Shown here piece by piece: positions 37,111 through 45,056 of a stretch of 64,000 bases of DNA; the first letter of the stretch is position 1, and the number at the start of each line of letters is the position of its first letter. Origin of the DNA: Echinicola jeungdonensis (GTDB taxonomy: Bacteria > Bacteroidota > Bacteroidia > Cytophagales > Cyclobacteriaceae); NCBI RefSeq assembly GCF_030409905.1, contig NZ_JAUFQT010000001.1:2397001-2461000 (forward strand), read 5' to 3'. The notes below the pieces were generated by a model that was not told the origin of the DNA, searched no databases, and was given only the letters and a program-made list of their open reading frames with translations. Both the position numbers and the translations under genes were made by a program.

Positions 37111-37602
37111 TTATTTTGCAGTCAAAAAGCTTGGGACTGGAGCCAATATGACCCCAGCCCAGCTTTTTTCAGCAGAAGCTTTGGTTGTTGGTTTTTCTTT
37201 GGTTACTGGGTGTTTGAAATTGACTTTTATAGGCTGGCCATAACTGATGATTTGATCAAATAGCCTGAGTAATTTATTGATAGAAATCAGGGGGGAAGCT
37301 ATCAAGGCCGAGAAATTCCCCACCAAAAGCTCCCTCTTCTTTTGGCTTTTATTTTCATCGGCCGAGATTAGCTCGCCTGATTTTAATTTGTAATTATTGA
37401 TTTTGGGGCATTTGAAAAGAGAATTATACTCCAAGTGAAATTTAATCTTCGATTCATAAATTTCCCCGGAATGCTCCATTGGGTCACATGAACAGCCATT
37501 GTCCAATAAACCCCGAATTGCTGCTGTTTTGACCTTAAAAAGGTCAAAACCCAATAGGGAATTTTGAAAGGTTAATGCTGTATTACGTAAAATTACGGTC
37601 AT
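37111..37602 (-). CDS. Unrecognised ORF upstream of narK
   Basis: 163 codons without a stop in AT-rich DNA, ATG at 37602. I do not recognise the product. It contains CSCDP and FKCPK cysteines, no signal peptide, and a basic C-terminus. It could be a real small protein of the operon, a broken gene, or a chance frame across the narK promoter region. A TACGTA box falls inside codons 5-7, which speaks against this start or against the whole gene. Confidence 0.3.
   Translation of the reverse strand: MTVILRNTALTFQNSLLGFDLFKVKTAAIRGLLDNGCSCDPMEHSGEIYESKIKFHLEYNSLFKCPKINNYKLKSGELISADENKSQKKRELLVGNFSALIASPLISINKLLRLFDQIISYGQPIKVNFKHPVTKEKPTTKASAEKSWAGVILAPVPSFLTAK
37584..37599. promoter_or_regulatory. 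TACGTA box plus half site upstream of narK
   Basis: Exact TACGTA at 37584-37589 and a related TACGGT at 37594-37599, again 10 bases apart. It belongs to the same motif family as the sites before moaD and nirB. Confidence 0.45.
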
Positions 37603-37816
37603 TTACTGTAGTTTTGAAAACCCAATAGGTCCAGATTTCAGGGAATGGATTCCTTTGTTGTTAAAAGGTGAATGGAGCATAGGAAAAACATGGTTGAACG
37701 CTATTCCTCTTACTTTTTCATGTCTATCCTATGCCCATAATCCTGAAGGGTTAGATTTCGCACTTCCCTGTTTGTAACCGCTAATATATGAAATGATTTT
37801 CAATAATAAGTAAAAA

Positions 37817-37855
37817 TACGTAATTAAATTTACGTAGTTTTTAATAGATTACGTA
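37817..37855. promoter_or_regulatory. TACGTA triple upstream of the narK operon and the DUF2461 gene
   Basis: Exact TACGTA at 37817-37822, 37831-37836 and 37850-37855, with spacings of 14 and 19 bases. The 354-base gap 37603-37956 separates divergent transcripts. The narK operon is the more likely target, since the rightward gene has no link to nitrate. Confidence 0.5.
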
Positions 37856-37956
37856 ATCGAACGGGTTTTTAGGGGTGGGTTTTAGGCGGTAATTTTCTTT
37901 TTTTTGCCAAAAGGATCAAAATTAGTTTTAATTTTAACCAGGCTCAAAATATTGAA

Positions 37957-38643
37957 ATGGGTATGATGAAAAATGTTTTAAAATTTTTGGAAGAATTGGC
38001 TGAAAACAATTCAAAGGAGTGGATGGATGCTCATAGGGATTGGTACCAAAATGCAAGGAGTGAATTTTTAGAGCTGGTTGAGGCTTTATTAATAGAAATG
38101 GTAAAATTAGAGCCTGGTCTTGAACCTTTAAAGGCAAAGGATTGTGTTTTTCGGCAAAACCGGGATATTAGATTTTCTTCCAATAAAGCCCCTTATAAAA
38201 TTAATATGGCAGCTTTATTTGCGGTAGAAGGGAAAAAATCAAACATGCCGGGGTATTATCTGCATATTCAGCCCGGGGAAAGTTTTTTGGCCGGGGGGAT
38301 TTGGATGCCCCCACCAGAGGTTTTGAAAAAAATCAGGCAGGAAATTGACTATTCGGGAGAAGAAATGCTAAGGATAATAAATGAGCCCAGTATCCATAAG
38401 CGGTTTGGGGAAATACAGGGTGAACGGCTTAAAACTTCACCCAGAGATTATAATGCTGATCATCCTTATATTGATTTGCTCAGGTTGAAAAGCTTTATTT
38501 TTACCCATACTTTAAGTGATAAGGATATAACCTCTCAAGGTTTAATAGGGAAAATCATCGATGATTTCATGCTATTGAAGCCTTTTCAGGATTTTTTGGT
38601 CAAGGCCGTGGAGGATGTGGAAACCGGGGAAGGGTTATTATAG
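37957..38643 (+). CDS. DUF2461 (TIGR02453) family protein
   Basis: 228 residues. The family hallmarks are present: a start reading LKFLEELAENNSKEWMDAHR, the motif VFRQNRDIRFSSNKAPYK and GIWMPPPEVLKKIRQEID. The family is widespread and has no known function. ATG 37957 is used; ATGs at 37963 and 37966 are possible. It converges on the HAD gene with a 6-base overlap. Confidence 0.88.
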   Translation: MGMMKNVLKFLEELAENNSKEWMDAHRDWYQNARSEFLELVEALLIEMVKLEPGLEPLKAKDCVFRQNRDIRFSSNKAPYKINMAALFAVEGKKSNMPGYYLHIQPGESFLAGGIWMPPPEVLKKIRQEIDYSGEEMLRIINEPSIHKRFGEIQGERLKTSPRDYNADHPYIDLLRLKSFIFTHTLSDKDITSQGLIGKIIDDFMLLKPFQDFLVKAVEDVETGEGLL

Positions 38644-39456
38644 GCAATATTTCTCAATCATTTGAGCCACTCCGTCTTCGGTGTTTTTGGCTGTGATTTC
38701 CTTTGCTGCTGCTTTTACTTCATCTCTTGCATTACCCACAGCAATGCCCAGACCAACGGATTGGAGCATGTCGATATCGTTGTAATTATCCCCAAATGCC
38801 ATCACTTCGTCAAGGGAAATGTCAAACTTTTTGCTTAAAAGGAGCTCTAAGGCACTTGCCTTTGAAATCGCTTTGGGGGCAATTTCGATATAAGTATCCT
38901 TTGAGCGATAGAGGTGGAGGTCTTCTTGATTGGTTTTTGATAAGGAGTTGAATAAATGATCAATTTCCTCAGCAGGCCCCATGCACATTACTTTATGGGG
39001 ACTAGCGTTTCGGGATGTCCAGTCCTGCTTAACCGCTTCCCAGCGTTTAATAGTCGGGGTTACTTTGGTGCTGGTAATTTCCCTTTGAGTCCAATGGTCA
39101 TCCTGAGGGGCATACCATTCATCTTCGTGGTAAAGACTAATATGAATCGAGGAACCCTCAGCCAATTGGCTGATTTGACTGCAGATGTCAATGGGGATTT
39201 TTACGGTGTCCAGGATTTCAGCCCCATTTGAATCAAAATGAAGAATATAACCGCCATTGTAACAGATTAATGGATTATCCAGCCTTTGCATGTCCTCCTG
39301 CAAATGCCTCATGGCACTTGGCATTCTGGAAGAAGCAAGTATGAAAGGGAAGTCAGCGGGGAGATTTTTGATGGCATTGAGGGTTCTGTCAGAAAGTTCC
39401 CTGTTCTTGTTCAATAAGGTGCCGTCGATGTCCGTACAAATGGCTTTGATGTTCAT
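38638..39456 (-). CDS. Cof-type HAD-IIB family hydrolase
   Basis: 272 residues from ATG 39456 (MNIKAICTDIDGTLLN); the frame continues upstream to 39507 but would overlap the next gene. The HAD motifs are DIDGTL with the nucleophile and acid Asp, SS in LASSRM, a Lys in ISKAS, and GDNYNDIDML. The Cof cap lies between motifs II and III. Such enzymes dephosphorylate sugar phosphates, nucleotides or pyridoxal phosphate; the substrate cannot be told. It follows a small membrane protein gene by 4 bases. Confidence 0.9.
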   Translation of the reverse strand: MNIKAICTDIDGTLLNKNRELSDRTLNAIKNLPADFPFILASSRMPSAMRHLQEDMQRLDNPLICYNGGYILHFDSNGAEILDTVKIPIDICSQISQLAEGSSIHISLYHEDEWYAPQDDHWTQREITSTKVTPTIKRWEAVKQDWTSRNASPHKVMCMGPAEEIDHLFNSLSKTNQEDLHLYRSKDTYIEIAPKAISKASALELLLSKKFDISLDEVMAFGDNYNDIDMLQSVGLGIAVGNARDEVKAAAKEITAKNTEDGVAQMIEKYCL

Positions 39457-39460
39457 AGTT

Positions 39461-39730
39461 TTAATGGGGTCTTGAAAAGAAAGGAGGTCCAAAGGTACTA
39501 ATTCCAATGATCCCTACAAAAAGGACAGCTAACATGAAAAACAAAACATACAGAATAAGGCAAGCTTTTGCATAGTTAGACTTACTCTCGGGGATGGTCT
39601 TATCCAATGCCCAAACCACCAAAAAAATAAATCCGATGATGGGTATGGAGGTAACAATGATCGTGATTACCCAGTCTCCTATGGAAACACTTTTTAGTTG
39701 TGGTTGATAGGGTGCGTTGAATTGATTCAT
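39461..39730 (-). CDS. Small two-helix membrane protein
   Basis: 89 residues with two strong membrane segments (about 19-44 and 57-80) separated by a short polar loop containing DKTIPESKSNYAK. There is no recognised catalytic motif. It lies four bases before the HAD hydrolase start, so the two are co-transcribed. Function unknown. Confidence 0.65.
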   Translation of the reverse strand: MNQFNAPYQPQLKSVSIGDWVITIIVTSIPIIGFIFLVVWALDKTIPESKSNYAKACLILYVLFFMLAVLFVGIIGISTFGPPFFSRPH

Positions 39731-39786
39731 GAAAATTGGGTTATTAGGTTGTATTTTAAGAGGGATTGTTTCGAGCTATTTGTTGA

Positions 39787-40209
39787 TTATTCTTCAACTA
39801 ATGAGGGGACTTCAAACTTGTACTGGCTTTTGTAAATGATTTTTTCTGATTGAGAGTTTCCTGTTTTGATGATAAAAACTATTATCTCATCATAGTCTTC
39901 AGTATCGGAGCCCAGGATAAAAGCTTTTGCACATTGCCTGGCAATATTGGCCTCATTTTCGTATAAAGATGGTAATTTTCCATTGTATAATTTTAGATTA
40001 ATGGTGCTTACCCCATGGGCTAGGTCTTTATTTATATTTGCTTCCACTCTGCCGAACTGGCCTATTGAACGGGCATCTTCTACCCCTTTAAATGTGCTGG
40101 AAAAATAAGAGACAATTTGAAAAACCTTTTCGGGATTACAACTGCAGGAGGAAATTACCCCAGTAATCAATATCAGAGTTATTAGACATGATGATCTGAA
40201 TTTTTTCAT
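39787..40209 (-). CDS. Putative lipoprotein, unknown function
   Basis: 140 residues from ATG 40209 (MKKFRSSCLITLILITGV). The hydrophobic signal ends in ISSCSC, which provides a lipobox cysteine. The mature part has short beta-like stretches (STINLKLYNG) and EIIVFIIKTG. An upstream ATG at 40230 is possible but would move the signal inward. No family is recognised. Confidence 0.65.
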   Translation of the reverse strand: MKKFRSSCLITLILITGVISSCSCNPEKVFQIVSYFSSTFKGVEDARSIGQFGRVEANINKDLAHGVSTINLKLYNGKLPSLYENEANIARQCAKAFILGSDTEDYDEIIVFIIKTGNSQSEKIIYKSQYKFEVPSLVEE

Positions 40210-40778
40210 ACAAAGAAGTTTACTGTCCATTTAAGAATGGATTTAATAAGAGTAATGTCATTTGGGGTTTGAAAATAACTTAATCAAAAAAAATGATTGA
40301 GAAATCATACTTAATTCACCTAAAATAGAGAGGATTAATAAGATATGGAAAATATTTTGAGGTTTTTGAAAAATTAATGATCCCAGTTCGATTTAGGAAA
40401 ACATCCCTCCTCATTCGCTGAAGGCGGAGGGGGAACCTGCCTCAGTAGGATGCCAAGCCCTTTTAATAATATTTCATAATGGCAAATGTGCAGCCTGATA
40501 GGACAAAGGCTATAGCGGTCTTATCTACAAAATTTTAATACTAAGGTCAATCCAAAAAGTGTCTTCAAAAAATGGCAACTTAAAAAATAAGGTTTAATGG
40601 GTTCTGATTGGATAGAATTTGAATTGATGAGTAACTGCTTTATAACTAGGGTTTTGAGGGGGTGAGTTAAAGGGCTAAAATTGGAAAGAAAGATTTGTTT
40701 TTTGTTGATTTTATGAAATTAAGGCCTATGTCTTAAATTAATGGACAAGCTTTTATAAATTCGTTTATAAATTTTAAA
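40210..40778. other. Long gap upstream of the FUSC gene
   Basis: 569 bases. A GC-richer island at about 40404-40450 contains CCCTCC...GGAGGG inverted arms (6 bp) and differs from the AT-rich surroundings; it may be a remnant repeat. I see no gene. Confidence 0.4.
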
Positions 40779-42914
40779 ATGACTTTTCTTAAATCATCTG
40801 AAATAAAAAGTTTTCTACTGGGGCAATATTTTGCTGATGGGGTAAAAATCACCCTAGGGGTGCTATTGCCTGCCTTGGTTTTTTCATTTTTCGATGAATT
40901 CAAAACCGGCCTTATTATTTCTTTAGGGGCATTTTTTGTCAGTATTTCGGATACTTCAGGCCCTATTTCTCACAGAAGGGCAGGGATGTTGGTGGCCTGT
41001 GTAAGCGTCTTTGTCAGTGCCCTGGTTACGGGATTTGCCAATGAAAATACCATAATTCTGGGAGTTGTTATTGCTTTTTTCTGTTTTGTCTTTGCCATGT
41101 ATACTTCCTACGGAAACCGGGCGGCTTCCGTGGGGACTGCAGCTTTATTGGCAATGGCCATTTCAATTGACCAGCATAAAACATCCGGGGATAATTGGTG
41201 GTACGCGCTCTGTGTTTTAGCAGGAGGGGTTTGGTATACGGCATTAAGTCTTTCCCTAATGGAAATTCGTCCATTTAGGGTGGCCCAGCAGGCTCTAGGG
41301 GAATGTATCCTGCATATAGCTCATTATATCCGGTTGAAGGGGAATTTCTTTCTGGAAAAAGTGGAGGTGCCTTCCAACTTTCAAAAATTATCTAAACAGC
41401 AGGTTAAGGTAAATGAACATCAGCAAAACGTAAGGGAAATGCTTTTTAAGGCACGGGTAAAGGTTGGTGAATCCGTCCGGTCCGGAAGGGTATTGATAAT
41501 GGTTTTCGTAGATTCTCTTGATATTTTTGAGCAATCTATGTCCGTTCATTATGATTATAATGAGTTAAGAAGAATGTATGGCCTTTATAAGGTGCTTGAT
41601 CATTTTGGTCAGGCCATAATTATGGTTGCTGATGAAATGTCAAACCTTGGGCATGCCCTGAATAATAACGAAGAACCCAAAAGAAAATATCCAATAAGCA
41701 AAACCCTCAAAGGACTCAAAGAGGAAATTGATACCTTGGCACAAAAGGGGGAGAGGGTGTTGATGCTGAGAAAAATTTATGTCAATCTAAAAAGTATCAG
41801 CAAGAGGGTTAACAATATGTTCCATATTTTTCAGCAGGAGGAGGTGGTCTTCCTTTCCAGGGATAAGGAGGAAAGTCTTCCCAAATTTGTTTCCCATCAG
41901 GATTTTGACCCTAAGGTGTTGAAAAATAATTTCACCTTCCAATCATCAGTCCTTCGCCATGCCCTTAGGTTATCTTTGACCTGTTTGGTGGGCTATTTGA
42001 TTTCTCTTCAACTTACATTGGGGCAACATTCCTATTGGGTGGTCCTAACAATTGTGGTCATTCTAAGACCAGGCTTTAGTATCACCAAGAAAAGGAATAT
42101 GGAGCGGATCATCGGTACCGCAATTGGAGGAACTACAGGGGTGTTGATTTTATGGTGGGTTGAAGATGTGACGGTCCGGTTTTTTATCATGGTGGTATTT
42201 ATGGTGTTGGCCTATTCCTTTTGGAGGATAAGGTATGTGGTTGGGGTAGTTTTTATGACGCCATTTATTTTTATCCTCTATGGGTTCATTTACCCAGAGG
42301 CCAATTTTATGATTGCAAGGGAAAGGATTTTGGATACGTTTTTAGGATCTGGTTTGGCATTTTTGGCCAGTCATTACCTTTTTCCTATTTGGGAGTCTAG
42401 AGGAGTTCATGTATTGATGGGTAATGTCCTTAAGGCCAACCTGGAATATCTCCAACAATTAATTTGCCGATTTGATCCGGGTGCTTTTGATGAAATAGCC
42501 TACCGGCTTTCCAGGAAAAAGCTCCATTTGGAAACAGCTAATTTGGCGGCTGCCTTCCAACGCATGCTGGAAGAGCCCAAGGGTAAACAAAAAAACAAAG
42601 AAGCCATGCACCAGTTTATGGTCCTCAGTCATATGCTGGCCTCTTACCTTTCCACTTTGTCCACCAATCTGGATCGGTCTGAATTGGTGCTTTCCACCCA
42701 AGACCAAATTATTATGATCAAACGCTCCCGAAACCATCTACAGAAAGCTATTAAGAAACTTAATGGCCAAAAATTCCGTGTAAAATTTCCTGCTTTGGGA
42801 AAAGATGATCTATTAAAACCAGCAAAAGACCAAGAAGAAGACCTGCTTAGTGAACAACTTTATCTAATCCAAAAGACCTGTGCGGATTTAGAGAAAGTGA
42901 GTGGGGAGGTTTAA
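40779..42914 (+). CDS. FUSC family membrane protein (YccS-like)
   Basis: 711 residues built of two membrane blocks, each of about five or six helices (about 20-160 and 400-530), each followed by a soluble helical region. This is the duplicated architecture of FUSC/YccS/aromatic-acid exporters. The second block contains LTLGQHSYWVVLTIVVILRPG, a family hallmark. Substrates are probably aromatic or amphipathic organic acids, by family analogy. A degenerate copy of its C-terminal codons lies 700 bases downstream. Confidence 0.88.
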   Translation: MTFLKSSEIKSFLLGQYFADGVKITLGVLLPALVFSFFDEFKTGLIISLGAFFVSISDTSGPISHRRAGMLVACVSVFVSALVTGFANENTIILGVVIAFFCFVFAMYTSYGNRAASVGTAALLAMAISIDQHKTSGDNWWYALCVLAGGVWYTALSLSLMEIRPFRVAQQALGECILHIAHYIRLKGNFFLEKVEVPSNFQKLSKQQVKVNEHQQNVREMLFKARVKVGESVRSGRVLIMVFVDSLDIFEQSMSVHYDYNELRRMYGLYKVLDHFGQAIIMVADEMSNLGHALNNNEEPKRKYPISKTLKGLKEEIDTLAQKGERVLMLRKIYVNLKSISKRVNNMFHIFQQEEVVFLSRDKEESLPKFVSHQDFDPKVLKNNFTFQSSVLRHALRLSLTCLVGYLISLQLTLGQHSYWVVLTIVVILRPGFSITKKRNMERIIGTAIGGTTGVLILWWVEDVTVRFFIMVVFMVLAYSFWRIRYVVGVVFMTPFIFILYGFIYPEANFMIARERILDTFLGSGLAFLASHYLFPIWESRGVHVLMGNVLKANLEYLQQLICRFDPGAFDEIAYRLSRKKLHLETANLAAAFQRMLEEPKGKQKNKEAMHQFMVLSHMLASYLSTLSTNLDRSELVLSTQDQIIMIKRSRNHLQKAIKKLNGQKFRVKFPALGKDDLLKPAKDQEEDLLSEQLYLIQKTCADLEKVSGEV

Positions 42915-43266
42915 TTGGAATGTAAGCTGATGTATTATTAATTTTATTTGAGTGGGTTAATTTAAAATTCTATTGAAAAAAAGGTTTAAGTTCCAAACTT
43001 CACCATCACGAGGGTTTACAGTCAGGGGTTGAACAGGTTAAAAACATGGCTAAAATTTAATTTTTTAAAACCATTTTCTCGCCCGTTCGTAATTATTATA
43101 CTGATTTAACAGGTTAAAACCTATTATGATCATGTTTTTGATGTATAAATGGACAGAATTACAAACACATTCTCCTCCTGAATTTTTAGTTTACGGTTCT
43201 TTTATATAGAGTATAAGTCACTCTCGATTTAATATTTCTTTGTTGTAGTAATTAAAACCAGTAATT
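42915..43266. other. Gap between FUSC gene and a small ORF, with a short hairpin
   Basis: 352 bases. AAGTT/AACTT arms at 42988-43000 around CCA form a small hairpin, similar to the one at 43716-43730. Otherwise only AT-rich sequence and presumably the promoter of the ORF at 43267. Confidence 0.4.
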
Positions 43267-43524
43267 ATGAAAACATCCTATTTTGATTATTACAAATTGA
43301 TTTTGGAAAAGGTGCGTTTTGATAAGAGGCTGTGGGAGAAGGAGTATAAGAAAGCACTCAGATTATTAAACAAGAACGAAGCGAAAGAATTGAGGGAATG
43401 GGTAAACCAAGAGTGTTTTGCAACCAGTAATGTTTTGAATAACAATAGGTACAAACTTCCTCAAATGAGAAGACCATTAGAAGACCAAAAGCGAAGAGAA
43501 CAGAAAGAAAAAGCCATCCTTTAA
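43267..43524 (+). CDS. Small basic helical protein, unknown function
   Basis: 85 residues, strongly charged (KALRLLNKNEAKELREWVNQ; RRPLEDQKRREQKEKAIL), no signal or membrane helix. It has its own terminator, whose loop contains the stop codon. The compact unit of gene plus terminator suggests real expression. It sits between the FUSC gene and a degenerate FUSC fragment. Confidence 0.6.
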   Translation: MKTSYFDYYKLILEKVRFDKRLWEKEYKKALRLLNKNEAKELREWVNQECFATSNVLNNNRYKLPQMRRPLEDQKRREQKEKAIL

Positions 43525-43541
43525 TCCGGATGGTTTTTTTT
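43514..43541 (+). terminator. Terminator overlapping the stop codon of the small ORF
   Basis: CCATCC/GGATGG stem with an 8-base loop, then T8. The TAA stop at 43522-43524 is in the loop, so the last codons form the ascending arm. Confidence 0.82.
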
Positions 43542-43604
43542 GCTTTTAATAATCCAGTATTATGATTCTTGATCTAGAGGTCGAATGGTGATTCCCAGGA
43601 AGTA

Positions 43605-43664
43605 TACCTGCTCAGCGAAGAACTGTACCTTATTCAATTGACCTGTGCGGATTTAGAGAGAGTG
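43605..43664 (+). pseudogene. Remnant of the FUSC gene 3' end
   Basis: In frame this reads LLSEELYLIQLTCADLERV, against LLSEQLYLIQKTCADLEKV at the true FUSC C-terminus: 16 of 19 residues identical. There is no start and no upstream coding match, so it is a fragment left by a duplication or recombination. A short hairpin with similar flanks follows both copies. Confidence 0.8.
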
Positions 43665-43715
43665 TGGTGTTGTAAATTGAGATGGTCAATTTCAAATTGA
43701 AATAATAAAAGGGAT

Positions 43716-43730
43716 GAAGTTGCAAACTTC
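43716..43730. repeat. Short palindrome GAAGTT-GCA-AACTTC
   Basis: A perfect 6-bp stem with a 3-base loop, followed by ACC. The related element at 42988-43000, also followed by CACC, lies at the matching place behind the intact FUSC gene. Confidence 0.5.
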
Positions 43731-43808
43731 ACCTAGCTCCTAAATTAATTTGTGGAAAAAATCTAAACCGAGTTTGTTTTAGGGGCCTTATTCTTGGTTT
43801 TGTACTCT

Positions 43809-43856
43809 AGGTGTAGTCTGCGACTACACCTTTCTATCTTGGGAATTTGTAATTCC
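43809..43856. repeat. Double hairpin, REP-like element
   Basis: AGGTGTAGTC/GACTACACCT (10 bp, loop TGC) is followed after ten bases by GGAATT/AATTCC (6 bp, loop TGT). Two hairpins with three-base loops close together resemble the paired REP units mobilised by REP-associated tyrosine transposases. No such transposase is in this window. Confidence 0.6.
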
Positions 43857-43917
43857 ACTTTCCAAAAATGAAATGGCTGCAAAACAAAAATGGCCTGTCT
43901 TTCGACAAGCCTTTTAG

Positions 43918-43990
43918 TGGAGAATATCGGATTCGAACCGATGACCTCTACACTGCCAGTGTAGCGCTCTAGCCAACTGAGCTAATCCCC
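43918..43990 (-). tRNA. tRNA-Ala (anticodon GGC)
   Basis: On the minus strand: acceptor GGGGATT..., D-stem GCTC/GAGC, anticodon stem CTACA/TGTAG around loop CTGGCAG (anticodon GGC), T-arm ATCGG-TTCGAAT-CCGAT and 3' strand ATTCTCC with discriminator A. The G3:U70 pair, the alanine identity element, is present. CCA is not encoded. The D-stem begins at nucleotide 9 instead of 10, so the acceptor/connector is one base short and leaves a U-U mismatch at 6:67. Confidence 0.88.
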
Positions 43991-44075
43991 GATGGTTGGT
44001 TTTTTAAGCCTCGTTTTTCCTGAACGAGAGCGCAAATATAGAAATTGGTTTTTTTCAATGCAAGAGAAAATCTGA

Positions 44076-44696
44076 TTAATCAGTAGAATAATTTACTCTT
44101 GTCAGGATACTGCGTCCCAGCGTTACCTCATCGGTGTATTCCAACTCTCCTCCGATCGGAATTCCCCGGGCAATTGTGCTTACTTTGATGCCTCTTTCCT
44201 TAAGTTTTCTCGAAATAAAAAATGAAGTGGTATCTCCTTCCATAGTGGAGGGCAATGCTAAAATGACCTCTTGTACTTGTCCCTCAGTAGAAGGCTGGTC
44301 AATTCTTTGTAATAGGGAATCGATTTTTAATTCTTCCGGGCCTACTCCTTGGATAGGGGAGATCACTCCGCCCAAAACATGGTAAAGCCCATTGTACTGG
44401 GAGGTGTTTTCAATAGCCAAAACGTCAGGAATGTCTTCTACCACACATATCAAACCTTTGTCCCTGTGGACGCCTTTGCAAATGGGGCAAATGTCATCGT
44501 CGGAGATGTTATGGCATAATTTACAAAAGCGGGTTTCTGTCCTGAGCTTGGTCATGGCCTGGGTCAGGCTTTCGGTCACCATTTCAGGTTGTTTTAAAAG
44601 ATGCAGGGCAAGCCTTAAAGCGGTTTTCTTGCCAATACCGGGTAACCTGCTGATCTCCTGGACCGCCTCTTCGATTAATTTTGAAGGAAAATTCAA
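44076..44696 (-). CDS. recR: Recombination mediator protein RecR
   Basis: 206 residues. The frame opens at an ATG at 44738 inside clpS, but the family N-terminus (NFPSKLIEEAVQEI) begins at a TTG codon at 44696, 13 bases past the clpS stop, and this start is preferred. The protein has the helix-hairpin-helix LPGIGKKTALRLALHL, the zinc finger C-x2-C...C-x2-C (CKLCHN, CPICKG) and a Toprim domain with VVEDIPDVLAIE. It acts with RecO and RecF in loading RecA on gapped DNA. Confidence 0.93.
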   Translation of the reverse strand: MNFPSKLIEEAVQEISRLPGIGKKTALRLALHLLKQPEMVTESLTQAMTKLRTETRFCKLCHNISDDDICPICKGVHRDKGLICVVEDIPDVLAIENTSQYNGLYHVLGGVISPIQGVGPEELKIDSLLQRIDQPSTEGQVQEVILALPSTMEGDTTSFFISRKLKERGIKVSTIARGIPIGGELEYTDEVTLGRSILTRVNYSTD

Positions 44697-44709
44697 CGGA
44701 AGGTAATTT

Positions 44710-45003
44710 TTAGACGATGGCTGCCTGAATGCCTGCATCCAGAATGGATTGGCACATAGGCTTCAACTGGTTTTCACTGCCTTTTTTGACCGCGCATTTA
44801 CCCCTGTAATGGATGATTAAAGTGCATTGTTCGGCCTGTTCCTGACTGTGTTTGCAAACCTTGATCAGAATCTTGGTGACATGCTCGAAAGTATTGACGT
44901 CGTCATTAAACACCACCAAATCATGCTCTTCCGTATCTACCAGGTTTTCCAGTAAGATCTCAATTTCCTCTTCTGCAGTATGTTCTAATGGTTGCATATT
45001 CAT
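44710..45003 (-). CDS. clpS: ClpS adaptor protein
   Basis: 97 residues with the ClpS core VVFNDDVNTFEHVTKIL and the closing HYRGKCAVKKGS region. It delivers N-degron substrates to the ClpAP/ClpCP protease. The ATG lies four bases behind a TAnnTTTG box read on the minus strand, and recR follows 13 bases after the stop. Confidence 0.93.
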   Translation of the reverse strand: MNMQPLEHTAEEEIEILLENLVDTEEHDLVVFNDDVNTFEHVTKILIKVCKHSQEQAEQCTLIIHYRGKCAVKKGSENQLKPMCQSILDAGIQAAIV

Positions 45004-45007
45004 TTTG

Positions 45008-45015
45008 CAAAGTTA
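45008..45015 (-). promoter_or_regulatory. -7 box TAACTTTG directly before clpS
   Basis: An exact TAnnTTTG match ends four bases upstream of the clpS ATG at 45003. If used, the transcript would be leaderless or nearly so. A proper -33 element was not found at the usual distance. Confidence 0.4.
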
Positions 45016-45056
45016 AAGAATAATAGACAAATTAGCACCCTTTATCTTTTAACTCC

